The notes under the pieces: model-generated | The model's database searches: none | What the model was told of the DNA's origin: nothing | Seen by the model: only the letters and a program-made list of their open reading frames with translations | Part shown: in pieces, positions 24,030 through 36,540 of the stretch | Layout: each line of letters starts with the position of its first letter | How positions within the stretch are numbered: the first letter of the stretch is position 1 | Assembly (NCBI GenBank): GCA_032871835.1 | Contig: CM065297.1 | Coordinates: 20,775,098 to 20,839,097 of the forward strand | Reading direction: 5' to 3' | Length of the DNA stretch: 64,000 bases | Source of the DNA: Dipteronia dyeriana | Taxonomy: Eukaryota > Streptophyta > Magnoliopsida > Sapindales > Sapindaceae | Translations under genes and position numbers: made by a program

Positions 24030-24110
24030 CAAAAACCCTCTCCTCTTCCCGATCAATTTTCTCTATAAAATCCATCCAAAATCTCACATTTTACTCCATC
24101 GCATTCTATG
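24030..24110 (+). promoter_or_regulatory. Promoter-like module, third relative
   Basis: ccctctcc, then gatcaattttctctataaaa, then a ccaaaatctcacatttt leader, matches the modules at 2930-3000 and 17256. TATAAAA is at 24064-24070. Downstream (24111-24360) are short ORFs and possible splice signals (ttctcag/gtatt at 24235-24245), but no recognisable protein. Confidence 0.35.
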
Positions 24111-24899
24111 ATGTTGGGTGGTGAGAGTAGTTTCTACATATTTTTATTTATATTTGGTTGAATGATTTTAATCTTTTTAAGTTCCTGGTTTTTTTTTTCA
24201 ATTTGTAGTGATTGTCAAAGGTCTTTCTCAAACACAATTCTCAGGTATTATTTTCTTATCAAAACAAAACATCTCTATAGGTTTTTTGATTTAAACACTT
24301 TAGAAGTTGTTTGTTTGTTTTTTATGAGGCAATTTTGGATTGATTATGTTTTGATGTAATTTTTAATCTTTAATAAGGTGTTAACTATATTGTTTGCTAT
24401 GCAACCCTCCAATTAGGTTAGCATCCTGTTCATCACCACAAATGTAGAAATCAATGGGACCGGATTGAGAATTGTGAAGTGCTCTGTACTTAATGACGGA
24501 TTCGATAAATAGACTACTACTACAAAATAAATATTAGTGTTATAGTCTTTGGTTCTTAACATAGCATTGTATGTCTGTATAGCCTCTTAAAATCAATGTA
24601 TCTATCCGGATTTTCGGATATTCAATACCTAAATTTGTTTTCAAAGGAAATTTACACTGATTTTTGTTACAGGTTTTTGTTTTCTTACTAATTCTAGCCC
24701 TTTTGTTTTCTTCTCTTTTTGGTTTTTTAGAATATATTAAATATGCATTAGATACACTGTGATTATTACCAAAATAAATATTTTTAAATTTTAATTAGTC
24801 GTATAAATGATAATAAATAATTATTTTTAAAAACAAAATAAAATATCAATTGTAAAACCAAATTAATGGTAAAATGTTTTATTATGGAATCATTGGTAA
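24111..24899. other. Host AT-rich DNA
   Basis: Possible transcribed region downstream of the TATA module. I recognise no product. The longest plus frame (24162-24359) is hydrophobic and T-rich and does not look like a real gene. Confidence 0.45.
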
Positions 24900-26720
24900 A
24901 TTTTAAAAACATATAAATTGTAATATATTAATGATATCACAACAAAAAATTAAAATAATAAATGTTATTCAAATATTAATGGTATTACATTGAAACATTA
25001 ATTCTTACATTCAATTCAATATATTCTTTTTCTAAATATATGAAATTTACTCATAAATATTTTTTCTTATATATGGTAATAATTTTTCTTAAATTAATAA
25101 AAAAAAAATCTCCAGTATTATTTGTATCTCCATAAAAGTCTTCACCTTTATATATATATATATTGAATCAAGTAAGAGACTCAAGCTTGAAAATCAATAT
25201 ATAATATATCTATATAATCAATAGAAGGAGTTTTGTCATTAAATCACTATTAATTATAATCTATAAAATAATTTAATATATAGAATATTTCTATATAAAA
25301 AATAGGTAATCAAGATATAATCCTTAATTAATGGGATAGTAAATAAATTCTCTTAACCAATCTCATAATTGATTTTAATTATTAAGTATTTGTTTTTTGA
25401 AATATCACATTAGTTGGTAAGTTTAAAAGGCAAGCCATAATTGATTTATTATTTGGTAATTTTTTTCATAAATCGAAAATCAATAGGCAATCAGAAATCA
25501 ATTCTGTAAACAATGAGATAATGAATACATTTTATTAACCAATAATAATAATTGATTTTTAATTATTAAGTTTTTTTGTTGTGTATTACATTAATTGTTA
25601 AGTTTAAAAGACAAACCATAATTATTATTTTTGCCAAAGTTATTATTCAGTTATTAATCATAATAATTTTTAATAATATATATTTTTATCCTAAATTAAA
25701 AAATCTTTAGGTAATTAAAAGGCAATCACGTAATTAATGAGATAATGAATATATTATTTTAACCAGTAACATAATTGATTTTTAATTATTTAAGTATTTC
25801 ATTGAAGACTTAAAAAAAATCTGTTTTTAATTATTACATTATTTGGTAAATTTAAAAGACAATCCATAATTTTTATTTTAATTTTTTTGCCAACAAGCAA
25901 TAAATTCGTAGTAATTGTTTTTTTGAATTATATTTTTTTTTAAGTATTGTTAATTAGTTGTAATATTTTTTAAAAAAGTATTATTAATTAGTTATCTATA
26001 TAATATATATTATAATATTTGGTATTGTAATACTTTTTTTCCTAAATAAAAAATCTATATGTAATCAAGAGTTAATCATGGGATAGTGAATAAATTCTGT
26101 AACTAATCTAATAATAATTATTTATTTTTTAAAGTATTATATTATCTGGTAAGTTTAGAAGACATCAAATAATTTCTTTTTTGCTAACGGACCATAAATT
26201 TTGTATTAATCAGGTTTTTTTAAAAGTATTGTTAACTAGTTTTAATATTTCAAAATAAAAGTATTGTTAATTAGTTATCTTTATAATTTATTTTATAATA
26301 TTTTAGTAAGTTATTAATTGTAATAATTTTTTATAATATTTTTTTTCCTAAATAAAAATTATATATGTAATTAAGAATCAATCACGTAATTAATGGGATA
26401 ATAATTAAATTCTTTTAACTAATCTCATAATTATTTTTTAATTATTAAGTTTTTTAAAGTATTACATTATTTGTTAAGTTTAAAAGACAGTCCATTTTTT
26501 TTTACCAACAAACCATAAATTCATATTAATTAGTTTTTTTAGTATTGTTAACTAGTTGTAATATTTCAAAAAATAATATTGTTATTTACTTATCTATATA
26601 ATATATAAATTATAATATTTGGTAAGTTATTTTATTTTATTTTCGGTTCATTAAGAGAATTTATTTATAATCTCATTTGTTATGGAATTGACTCTTAAGT
26701 TTTATTCATTATCCCATTAA
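24900..26720. repeat. Degenerate AT-rich repeat array (family R2)
   Basis: Blocks recur in order: ggtaatcaagaggcaatca, cataattaatgggatagtgaataaatt, aattattaagtatttt, attacattatttggtaagtttaaaagac, aaaccataaatt, attgttaattagtt. The taagtttaaaagac marker recurs near 25421, 25601, 25850, 26150 and 26481. The same family is at 41860-42430 and at the Copia-2 target site (54430-54577). Confidence 0.7.
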
Positions 26721-27159
26721 TTAATTAAAAGTAAAAAAAAAAAACACAAGCTAACCTTTCATATACAATTTAACATAGTCAGGTCTTATTTATTATTATT
26801 ATTATTATTTAACTTGATTTTCCTTACAGTCTTATTTTGTTAGAGACCAACGATAGAATATCAACTTAGAGAGTATAAAACAATGGTTTAGAATTATTTG
26901 GATTAGAAATTTCTAAAAATTGTTAAATTTATGGTTGAAAGCTTTATTTTGTATATATTTCAAAAATAATTGCAGAAATTTATAGTCGAATGATTTTTTA
27001 CTGTCTTTTTTCTAACTAATATATGTTAATTTGAACCGTAAAATTACACATGAAAGTAAAAATAAAAAAATACACATAAAAATTTTAAAATATAAATTTA
27101 GTAACGATTACATTATATTTTACCGTGTCCGCACATCATGTGTGCTGCATACTTAAATC
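26721..27159. other. Host AT-rich DNA
   Basis: No gene seen. cgcacatcatgtgtgctgc near 27131 resembles the motif at 20206. Confidence 0.5.
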
Positions 27160-27840
27160 ACAAATTAAGAAGCAATCACATAATTAAATCCTTACAGCGC
27201 TACGTGTCGCCTTGTGGGGAGTTTAGTTTAAATGCATTTATTTCAATCTATATTAACAAAATTGGATGAATATACACTCTAACCTAATGGACTCCTTAAT
27301 TTAATATAAAATTAAATATATTCTTATTAATACATGTTTTTCGTTTTGTGTTTTTCCAATTAAACATAGATTTAGTCATTAATTAGTTTTTTTTGTTGTA
27401 AATTAACCATTGGTAAGTTATTTTGGACTTTTGGCTTTTATTATTATTAGTGCTTTTATTCTTATCATTATTTATAATGAACATGTATGTTTTTATACTC
27501 CTTAATTTAATACAAAATTAAATATATTATTATTAATAATTTTTTTTAATGGAATAATTGTTTTTCATTTTAGTATTCTTCCTAAATCAAGAGTCAATTA
27601 AGAGACAACCTCATAAATCACAAATAAAAAAACAATCCCATAATTATTGAAAATGATAGGTCATTGTAATTGTTTTATGTTTGTTTTATTCATTGAGTTA
27701 GTTATGTGACGGTAGGATCTGAGATTTTTAATTTGAGAAATTAAAGGGCTGTTTTGATATTTTATGATATTGAGATCTATGATTTGGAGATAAAATGGAT
27801 CATTGTTTTGATTTCTTGCTTTCATTTTTGTTCAGATTTG
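27160..27840. repeat. Host dispersed repeat R1, copy 3
   Basis: Collinear with 18649-19320 over its whole length and with 17979-18375 in the middle. It also carries the gctacgtgtcgcc motif shared with copy 1. Confidence 0.75.
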
Positions 27841-28511
27841 AAGGTTTGACCATTAATGAGTTTTTTAAAAAATATATATTAAACCTTGAAATTTTATATT
27901 TAACTCTTCCTTTTTTTTCAATTGACAGTAGATTTTTTGAATTTAATGAAAATTACTATCATTAAATCCTATATTTTTCCTTAAATACTTGATAAATAAT
28001 AAATTATTATAGATCCTCAACATACCACGTGTCAACATGAGAAAATTTGACCATTAATTAATATTTTTAAAATTATATTCCACCCTTAAATTTTTTCATT
28101 TCATAGTTGATTTTTTATTTTTCATTTCATAGTTGATTTTTTATTTTTTCTTCAATACTTAATGAATAATATATTATCATATCTATGTTTTATTATTTAT
28201 AAAATATAGTAAAATAAAGTCTCAAAGAGCAATAAAGCTTTTGCTATTAAAGTCCAGTTTGGAAAGCATTTTTTAAAGTCAAAAGTTCTTCTGATGATAG
28301 CATATGATGTTTAATAAAAATGATAGAAAGTGTTTTTGATATCTTTTTATTTTGACTTCCCCACAACAGAAATTGAAAAAATTATAAATCGATATTTTTA
28401 GAAATCAATTCCTAAGAAACAGAAAAGAAATACCAAACTTCTTATTTTATCCTCGGTCCTTCGTAAAATTTACCAAATAACAATAGGCTATACACAACTC
28501 GAATCAAAATT
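27841..28511. other. Host AT-rich DNA left of Gypsy-1
   Basis: A 26-bp tandem duplication (catttcatagttgatttttt type) lies at about 28097-28148. No gene seen. Confidence 0.55.
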
Positions 28512-29769
28512 TGGTTAGGGGATTAAAGAGAATTTTTTCACTCTCCTAGCTCGAATCAAAGCCCGAATTCGTCATTCATAGGACCCCGGGTGAACCATAA
28601 AGCTATCCCGCAGAAGTAGAGAAGGATTACCGGGCTTCGAAATTATCAGGGATAAAGCTGGGTACGACCAGGTCGAGCCCTCGGGCGAACACTGGAATCC
28701 AGGCTTCTCGAGATAGCCTATCTCGGAACCTCGGTTCCTGGGTCGGGCTCCAAAACCACCCCGTGAAAGCGAGGAAAGATCGCCGAGCTTAAAAAGCACT
28801 CGAAGTGAAGCCTGACACAAACAAGAGTGAGCTCCTTCCAGGTCAAGGCTTTCCGATGTCAGATTAACTCGTAGCCTAAGCCAGAAGCCCACCAACTTCT
28901 CCAAAAGCCCGCTGTCCCCGTCAGATACGAAGAGAGAGCCTCTAAGTGGATCAGATTCGTGCTATAGCTAATGTTCTGATTCGCTAAGGGACGCCTGTAG
29001 CCTACTTAGACATGAAAAGAAGAACCTCGCTTAATCTATACTACCCCTAGTAAGTGCCCACAAGGCAGTCCCAAGCTTCTGAGACCAGAACTAAAGCTTA
29101 TGAGACCAGAACTAAAGCTTGGATCTACCTCGCTTTACGAAACAACGAGCATCTAACTCGATGACCTCCATGAAGAATCATGCCATGAATACACACAAGA
29201 TCATATATACGTTATAACGAGCATTAAATTCTGCATACGTGTAAGACAAGAGTTTGATTCCAAAAAGGAAAAAAAAACTATTTTCGTCAAAGATATCCTC
29301 GAATCTGTTATTAATTCGAAGTCAACAACTTTCAAATAATGGATCCCGCCCGATAAGGAGGGAACGTATTCATAGGATAATGACGAGATATTTACGAGTT
29401 TAAACCCACTTGGACCGGGTATAAATAAGGCCAAGCATGGAACAAAAAAGGAGACGACAAAGAAAAAGAGAGGGAGAAGGCCTAAATTCTGTGATCAGAA
29501 CACGACCGCCCATATATCTACTATTCGACAAGCACGAGATTGCCACCTTCCAATGTCCTAGAAAGGTTGTGAGTGTATATGAGAGATTTATGTAAACCGT
29601 GAGCGATCAATAATAAAATTCTTATTTGCCACCGCGTTATCATAAAAATATTCGTTTCTATCTTAACAGGTTAGGTATCTAAGGAACTAACCCCGGCCAC
29701 TACCTCCATGGTAGTGGTCTCGAGGGTGTTAATTGGAATTTCTCATCATGAACAAATTTCCCGTTAACA
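28512..29769 (+). repeat. Gypsy-1 5' LTR
   Basis: About 1.26 kb, aligned with 40016-41160 from near tttg..taggggat to cgttaaca. It has roughly 100 bp (about 29160-29260) missing from the 3' LTR and a duplicated gagaccagaactaaagctt that is single in the 3' LTR. Confidence 0.85.
29420..29427 (+). promoter_or_regulatory. TATA box of Gypsy-1 LTR
   Basis: TATAAATA in gggtataaataagg, conserved at 40810-40817 of the 3' LTR. Confidence 0.7.
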
Positions 29770-29774
29770 CTTTC

Positions 29775-29792
29775 TGGCGCCGTCTGTAGGGA
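29775..29792 (+). promoter_or_regulatory. Gypsy-1 primer binding site
   Basis: tggcgccgtctgtaggga lies five bases after the LTR end. Plant Gypsy elements typically have a tRNA-complementary TGGCGCC-type site here; I cannot name the tRNA with certainty. Confidence 0.7.
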
Positions 29793-29844
29793 ACTTTCCA
29801 CACCACCATTTTTATATTCACAAGTTTATTGTTTTACAGTAATC

Positions 29845-31861
29845 ATGAGGCTTCGCTCCTCCCAAGGACAGCCAGGCGCTTCGGGACAACCTTCAGCTGA
29901 GTCGACACGAAATGTCCCGAAGAAAGGAAGAAAATTCGGGCTCTATGGGCAGGTCCCAGACCAGCCAACCACTGTGCGGGCTTTGGATCCCCCTAGGGGA
30001 AGCCAAGTCGCGCTTAACCAACAAGCGAAGACCTTCGTGGAAAACGTTTGCCTTCGACTGCTCGCTGAGGGTATTACTGTCCAGCAAGCAAAACTCTGTA
30101 ATCGAGGAGAACCAAACAGGCTCGAGACTTGGCAACCTGCATTTGATCGCCTGGGACCTGCCCCTCCGGATCCAGCTCGTAATAGAACGGGGGCTCAGCC
30201 CTTGATTCGGGATAGGTTAGGGCTCATGCCCCCTCATTCCCGAAGCGCGCCGCGTTACCAACCCAGACAAGTTAAGTCCGCGACGAATGTCTTTCCCCGG
30301 GAGCGGCTAGAGTTTCCTCACCCAACTACTTCAAGGAGGGAAGCCCGAGCTAGAGAGGAAGAAAGCCAGCAAAGCCCCTAGACAGATCCCATATGTAGAA
30401 AGAGTCGGGTAGAGGTCGCCAGTTCGTCTGAAAGGTTTGACAGTAAGGAATCCTAGATTAATTCAAGGAAACCTGAGATCAAGCGCATGAGAGACCAGTT
30501 GGCAAAACTTCAGAATGAGACCCATTAGATGAAGAAGGGAGAGTACAAGGAAGACAAGAAAGATCCTCTAAGTGAGATGAATGCTCCCTTCATCCGAAGG
30601 ATTCGGGAGGCAGAGTTCCTGTCAAAATTTAAAATGCCGATTGATAGATTCTTCAGGACAGAGGATCTCTTGAGCCACTTGGAGAGCTCCGTCCAACAGA
30701 TGGAAGTCCAAAACACGACCAGGGCTGCCATGTGCCGGATGTTCCCAACCACACTGACAGATTATGCTAAGACCTTGTTTAGAAAGCTACCCGCTGGCAG
30801 TGTGGATTCTTTCACGAAGCTGTCAACTGATTTCTGCTCATAATTCCAGGGAGTTAAACCCCAATTGAAATATCCAATCCATCTACAGTATCCAGGAGAG
30901 AGGGGAAACCCTCCGGGCTTATGTCGAGCGTTTCCACAAGGAAGTCATCCAGATGGGGGTCTTCACTGAGAAAGAAACCCTCACCAATTTCAGGAGAAAC
31001 CTATGGGCGGGCAAGCTTTTCCGGTCTTTTGTCAAGCGACCTCCAAAGACCTACCAATAAGCCTATGATCAGGCTCTGGAGCAAATTGAAGTCGACGAAC
31101 AACTCAAGGTCAAGATGGAACACGACGATATGAGAGCCGTTAAGCGACAGAAAAGGAAGCCCCAAAACCAGAGCAAGCTCAAAAAAGACAGAACAGACCC
31201 CCCAATAGGTCGACGTATCGCTTCTCTATTTCTCAACCCAAATCGGAAAGGTATCCAGCAAAACGAACTCCTTCGTTGGCTTCGTCTCCTCCCAGGATAA
31301 TGGCCCTGATAGCTTGAGATGAGAGAGGATATGACCATTACACCCCCTTAAATGTATCCCGTGAAACAATCTCTCGCCATTCGAGACAATGGGTTGCTAC
31401 AGAAGCCCGCACCCATTAAAGCCCCCGTCGATAAGAGGAATCGTTATAAGTATTGTGACTTTCACGAAGACATGGGACACAACACTTCAGAATGCTATAA
31501 CCTGCGAAATCAAATCGAGACTTTAATAATGGGAGGATGTTTGGTAGAATTCTTACAGCAGGTCAGGGATAACATTCAGACTGGAAGGAAAGTGCAAGTC
31601 GAGATCCGCGAGCACACTGAGAAGAGAAAGGGGGAGCATGCGGATCTGATACAACAAATCCAGATAATACATACCATCGGCGGATGGCCTACTTTGGCTT
31701 GCACCTCCAATAATTCCAGGAAAAAACCACGCCAGGAAAATCCCTCGTGTGGACGAAGGGCGGGGTATCTTCATGGTCGACTAGAGCCCGACCAACCTTT
31801 CCCAGATGTCACAGATCATTTTTATCGAAACGGATGTCTACAACACCGTGTAGCCTCATGA
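29845..31861 (+). pseudogene. Gypsy-1 gag, broken
   Basis: This encoded the capsid/nucleocapsid protein. An ATG at 29845 opens a basic N-terminus (MRLRSSQGQPGASG) and is stopped at 30379. The capsid core resumes at about 30525 (KFKMPIDRFFRTEDLLSHLESS, MCRMFPTTLTDYAKTLFRKLP) and shifts frame after 30840. Near 31450-31550 comes a CDFHEDMGHNTSECYNLR motif, the C-x2-H...H...C knuckle usual in Tat-type gag. Several frameshifts and stops make it inactive. It is followed directly by protease. Confidence 0.85.
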
Positions 31862-32260
31862 TGATCCCATAGTGATCACGGTACAGATTGCCAATTGCAT
31901 GGTACACCGTGTGCTCGTCGACACAGGTAGCAGCGTCGACGTCCTATTTAAAGACACCTTGGAAAGCTGAACTTGAAACAGTGGTGTTATAATAGTTGCA
32001 CTACCCCGTTGTATAGGTTCACTGGAGACTAATCATACCCGTGGGATCAAAAATCCTGCCAGTAATCATTGGAGCCACACCTCTCCAGCAGAATGTCATG
32101 ACAGACTTCGTGGTAGTGGATACCCCATCGGCCTACAATGCAATATTAGGAAGACCATTTTTATCATCCTTGAAAGGGGTCCTATCCATCTACCACAACG
32201 TCCTGAAGTTCCCTGTAGGAGACAAGGTGGGGGAAGTACGGGGTGACTAGCAAGCAGCCA
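31862..32260 (+). pseudogene. Gypsy-1 aspartic protease, broken
   Basis: The catalytic motif reads [13 protein letters not shown] near 31915-31955, so the DTGS core is intact. The C-terminal part appears at 32041-32250 (VVVDTPSAYNAILGRPFL...GEVRGD), with stops and a frame change between. It would cleave the Gag-Pol polyprotein. Confidence 0.82.
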
Positions 32261-33480
32261 GAAGATGCTATGCAGTGTCTACCAACCCAACAGCTCTAGC
32301 AAAGCAACTTGCCTAGGTAACAACGATCCAGGATGAGACAACACTTGTATTGACCTTGGAAGATATAGAACCCGTAAATCACCCAGAGGATGACCCCGTG
32401 ATGCCAGACGAAGAGAAATAGATAAGGGAATGGGCTCACGGTCATCCAGCTGATGAGCTGAAAGAGATTCCCATCCGGACGGATGATCCCTCGAAGGTAG
32501 TCAAAGACGGTGCCACCTTTGAACCGGGAGTGAAGGAGGGTTTGATTGGGCTCCTCAAAGAATTCAATGACATCTTCGCTTGGAGTCATGACGAGATGCC
32601 CGGAATCTCGATGTCTTTGGCTGCTCACCGATTGGCAGTGGATCCGACCTTCAAGCCAGTCAAACAAAAAATGCGTCACTTTAACGATGAAAGAAACACT
32701 GCGGTTTAGGAAGAAGTGAACAAATTGACCCAAGCGGGCTTCATCAAAGAAGCACGCTACCCCGAATGGATCGCCAACGTAGTCAAGGTCACAAAGTCAA
32801 ATGGGAAATGGCGCATGTGCGTTGACTATACCGACCTCAACCGGGCATGCCGGAAAGACAGTTTCCCTCTACCAAAAATTGATCTGTTGGTTGACCCCAC
32901 CTCTGGAAACAAGCTTCTAAGCTTCATGCACGCGTTTTTAGGATACAACCAGATTATGATGCACCCCACCGACTAGGAAAAGACCAGTTTCATCACCGGG
33001 CGAGGTCTGTATTGCTACAAGGTGATGCCATTTGGGCTTAAGAATGCGGGGGTTACATATCAACGGTTGGTCAATCGACTGTTCAAGACCGAAATTGGAA
33101 GATCAATGGAGGTGTACATCGACAACATGATCACCAAGTCATCAACCGCTGAAAGCCATCTGAACGACCTTCGTAGAACTTTCGTGATCTTGAGGGAGAA
33201 CCAGAGGAGATTGAACCCCTCCAAGTGCACTTTTGGGGCAACAACGGGGAAGTTTATGGGCTTCATAGATCATGAGAAAGGCATGAGGCTAACCCGGAAA
33301 AGATTAAGGCTATCCTGAATCTAGAGTCCCTCATAACACTTAAGCAGGTTCAAGTATTGACCTGCTAGGTAGCAGCGCTCAACAGGTTCATTTCTCGGTC
33401 TACCGATAAATGTCTCATATTCTTTAAAGCCATGAAGCAGGGAAGAAACATAAAATGGGACCAGAAGAGTGAACAAGTTT
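32261..33480 (+). pseudogene. Gypsy-1 reverse transcriptase, broken
   Basis: A linker (32261-32590) leads into RT with GFIKEARYPEWIANVV, GKWRMCVDYTDLN, KDSFPLPKIDLLVD and VMPFGLKNAGVTYQRL. The catalytic box is YIDN instead of YVDD: GAC at 33121-33123 then AAC at 33124-33126. In-frame stops interrupt it near 32707 and 32975, and the frame is lost after about 33300. The protein would be inactive. Confidence 0.9.
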
Positions 33481-34401
33481 TTCAAGCCTTGAAAAAATAT
33501 CTGACAAGTCCTCCGCTACTGGTCAAGCCAAGTCCTTGAGAAGAGCTGCAAATCTACTTGGCCGTTTCAGAGACTGCAGAAAGTGGAGCCTTGGTCAAAG
33601 AATGTGGAGATAAGGTCCACCGACCTATCTACTATGTAAGCCATGCCCTAACCAAGCCAAATAAAATTATAATCTTCTTGAGAAGCTCGCCTACGCTTTG
33701 GTGACGTCGGTAAAAAAGCTTCGTCCATACTTTCACCCCACTCAATTCTAGTAGTGATGGACCAACCTCTCCGCCAGTTTTTACAGAGGCCGAATGTATC
33801 CAGAAGGTTGGTTTTATGGGTCATGGAGCTCACCCAGCTTGATTTAAGGTATAAGCTTAGGACTGCAATTAAAGCCCAGGCTTTGGCCAACTTTGTAGTA
33901 GAGCTCTCAGTGCCCCCAGGCCAAGCGACCTCTGCAACGACAAACACAACTCCTGAGAAGATTCCAGAATCCAACAGTTGGTCGGAAGGTTGTAAATCAT
34001 GGATCTTCTACACAGATAGACTATTCGGGCAAGCCGAGGGAGGAGCGGGCATAGTTCTAATTGACCCAGAGGGGACTGAGTGTTGCCACTGTTTTAGATT
34101 TGAATTTAAAGTCACTAACATTTATGCGGAGTATGAAGCCTTCTTAGCCGGAATAAGGGCGGCTGCAGAGCTCGGGGTCGAGTACCTACAGGTCAGAAGT
34201 GACTCGTTGCTCATAGTCAACCAAGTCTCTGGGGATTATCAAGCAAAAGAGGATAACATGGTTGCCTACCTGAAGCTAGTTCAACAGCTTAATAGTAAAT
34301 TCAGAGGATTCAAGATTGAGCAGCTACCTCGACAACGAAATCGTCGAGCTGACGTCCTAGCCAAGATAGCTGCCAATGGTGGCCAGACCTTACCACAATG
34401 A
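33481..34401 (+). pseudogene. Gypsy-1 RNase H plus second RNase H
   Basis: The first domain, near 33481-33900, has IYLAVSETAESGALV, RPIYYVSHAL and TAIKAQALANFVVEL, with a stop at 33538 and frameshifts. The second, at 33990-34401, is open: FYTDRL, EYEAFLAGIRAA, VRSDSLLIVNQVSG and NRRADVLAKIAA supply the D, E, D, D catalytic set. Two RNase H domains in tandem are typical of Tat elements. Best-preserved stretch of this pol. Confidence 0.87.
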
Positions 34402-35711
34402 GTCCTTCTCTAAGTGATCCCCCTACCCAGCATAGTAGCAGGTAAAGAGACTTATACCCTGAATCGGCAGCCATGCTGGATAGACCCAATAGTGGATTCT
34501 CTCCAAGAAGGGAGACTTCCTGGGGAGCCCGACCAAGCAAGGAGAATCAAGAGGCTCTCAATCCGGTATTGCTTGGTAGATGGGTACCTATACATGAGGC
34601 GTAGATCCCTTCCTCTACTTTAATGTTTACATCCTGACAATGCCAAGTGGGCGTTGAGAGATGTTCACTATGGGGAATGCGGGAACCACATTGGTGGGGA
34701 AGCTCTGGCATGTCAGGTACTCCGTATGGGGTATTATTGGCTGACCATCCATCAAGATGCAAAGAACTTAGTACGATCATGCGAAGCATGCCAGAAGACC
34801 GCAAACTTGAGTCATCTCCCACCGGAGCGTTTGTCATCCCTTAGCTCACATTACCCATTTGCTATGTGGGGAGTCGACTTGATTGGACTGATTCCTACTG
34901 CTCCCGCCAAGCCAAGCATGCTATCGTAGCGATTGACTGTTTCACAAGATGGGTCGAAGCCGGACCGCTCTCTCAGATATCGGAAGAAAATACAACAAGA
35001 TTCATAAAAAATAATGTAATTTGTAAGTTCGAGACCCCTCTTGTCATTGCAGCTGACCTCGACAAGCAGTTTGATAACGACCGGTTAAAGGACTTTTTCA
35101 AGGACTTGGGAATCGACCTGAGATTTGCTTCAGTAGCCCACCCTCAGACTAATGGGCTGGTGGAATCCACCAATAAGACTATTAAGAAGCTGTTGAAAAA
35201 GAAGCTACAGTAGAAAAATGGCAAATGGGTCGAGGAGCTTCTCGAGGTCTTCTGGGCTTACCGCACCACGAGGAGAATGACCGCAGGAGAAACGCCTTAT
35301 TCTTTAGCCTTCGGGGTTGAAGCAGTTCTTCCCATTGAGCATAAACTGACCTCATTCAGAGTTCAACATTTTGAACAGGGAAGCAATGAGGATAAGCTCC
35401 GAGCTAGCTTGGATCTCTTTGAAGAAAAACAAGATCGGGTGGCTGAGATGGTAGCAATTTACCAGAGCAAGATTGCTAGATACTTCAATAGGAGGGTTAA
35501 AGACCAAAACTTTAAGGAAGAGGGTCTAGTTCTCAGGAAAGTGACGTTGAATACCAGGAAGAGGTCAGACGTGGTCCTGAGACACAACTGGGAAGGACCT
35601 TATTTAGTAAAGGTGGTGGTCCGCAACGGGGCGTACAGGCTTAAGGACATGAATTTCCAACTCATCAATCATACTTGGAATGCAGATCACCTGATAAAAT
35701 TCTACCCCTGA
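34402..35711 (+). pseudogene. Gypsy-1 integrase, broken
   Basis: The zinc-binding region is seen as DVHYGECGNHIGG...CEACQKT (34660-34805). The catalytic core has GVDLIG, then after a frameshift near 34905-34930 AIDCFTRWVEA, AADLDKQFDN and HPQTNGLVESTNKTIKKLL. The C-terminal part runs to 35711 (LRHNWEGPYLVKVVVRNGAY, HLIKFYP). A stop at 35211 separates core and tail. This enzyme would insert element DNA in the nucleus. Confidence 0.88.
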
Positions 35712-35859
35712 ACATGGGACTCGTTAGCAGGCTACCTACACCTAGTTTTAATTCCCCGTAATAATGTAATCCATTCTTTTTTATCAATAAAGCATGCTTT
35801 CTCCATCCTCAACTATGTTTTACAGTGATTTGGGTCTACATGGGAAATTAGACATTATC

Positions 35860-36540
35860 ATCCCAAGACCAGGGATTAGTCGAGGAAGCCCCCTCGCTAT
35901 CCCTGATACCTCGGTCAGGCACTACCCCTGCTAAGAAGGGTCTGAGTGTAAGAGCATAATTGCCATCCAGATCTGGAGACATGGATATAGCCAGATAGCC
36001 CTCTTGATGCCTTGGTCGGGCTACAACCTCCAAGAAGGATCTGCTTATAAGAGCATAGTTGCCGTTCAGATCACAAGACCAGAAAATAGCTAGATAGCCC
36101 TCCTGGTGCCTTGGTCGAGCTGCAACCTCTGAGAAGGATCTGAGTATAAGAGCATAGTTTCCATCCAGATCTTAAGACCAGGAAGTAGCTAGATAGCCCT
36201 CCTGATGCCTTGATCAGGCTATGGCCCCCAAGAAGGATCTGAGTCTAAGAGCATAGTTGAAATCCAGATCTCGAGACCAGAAAATAGCTAGATAGCCCTC
36301 CTGATGCCTTGGTCGGGCTACAACCCCCAAGAAGGATCTGAGTATGAGAGCATAGTTGTCAACCAGATCTCGAGACCAGGATATAGCTAGATAGCCCTCC
36401 TGATACCTTGGTCGGGCTACCGCCCCCAAGAAGGACTCAGAGTTTAAGAGCACGATTGCCATCCCGATCTCAAGGCTAGAAGATGGCTAGATAGCCCTCC
36501 TTGATACCTCACTCGGGCTATAACCCCATAGAGGGGCTCG
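35860..36540. repeat. 99-bp minisatellite downstream of integrase
   Basis: About seven tandem units. The gatagccct marker falls at 35994, 36093, 36192, 36291, 36390 and 36490, a spacing of 99-100 bp, with a diverged unit at the left. Each unit has a ccttggtcgggctac block, an agaaggatctgagt block and an agagcatagttgcc block. Tandem repeats after pol are known in Tat/Ogre-type elements. Confidence 0.92.

Noticed and set aside
24162..24359. 65-codon plus-strand frame
   Set aside because: T-rich and hydrophobic with no conserved features; better seen as intron or noncoding sequence.
28572..28904. 110-codon minus-strand frame in the Gypsy-1 5' LTR
   Set aside because: Falls within the LTR and is broken in the matching 3' LTR; chance frame in GC-richer DNA.
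29893..30135. Minus-strand and second plus-strand frames over Gypsy-1 gag
   Set aside because: Shadow frames of the gag reading frame, which has the family signatures.
36214..36462. 82-codon minus-strand frame in the 99-bp minisatellite
   Set aside because: Repeat length 99 is a multiple of 3, so an open frame is propagated by the repeat itself.
35860..36540. CRISPR-like array
   Set aside because: Units are contiguous diverged 99-bp repeats without unique spacers, inside a plant retrotransposon.
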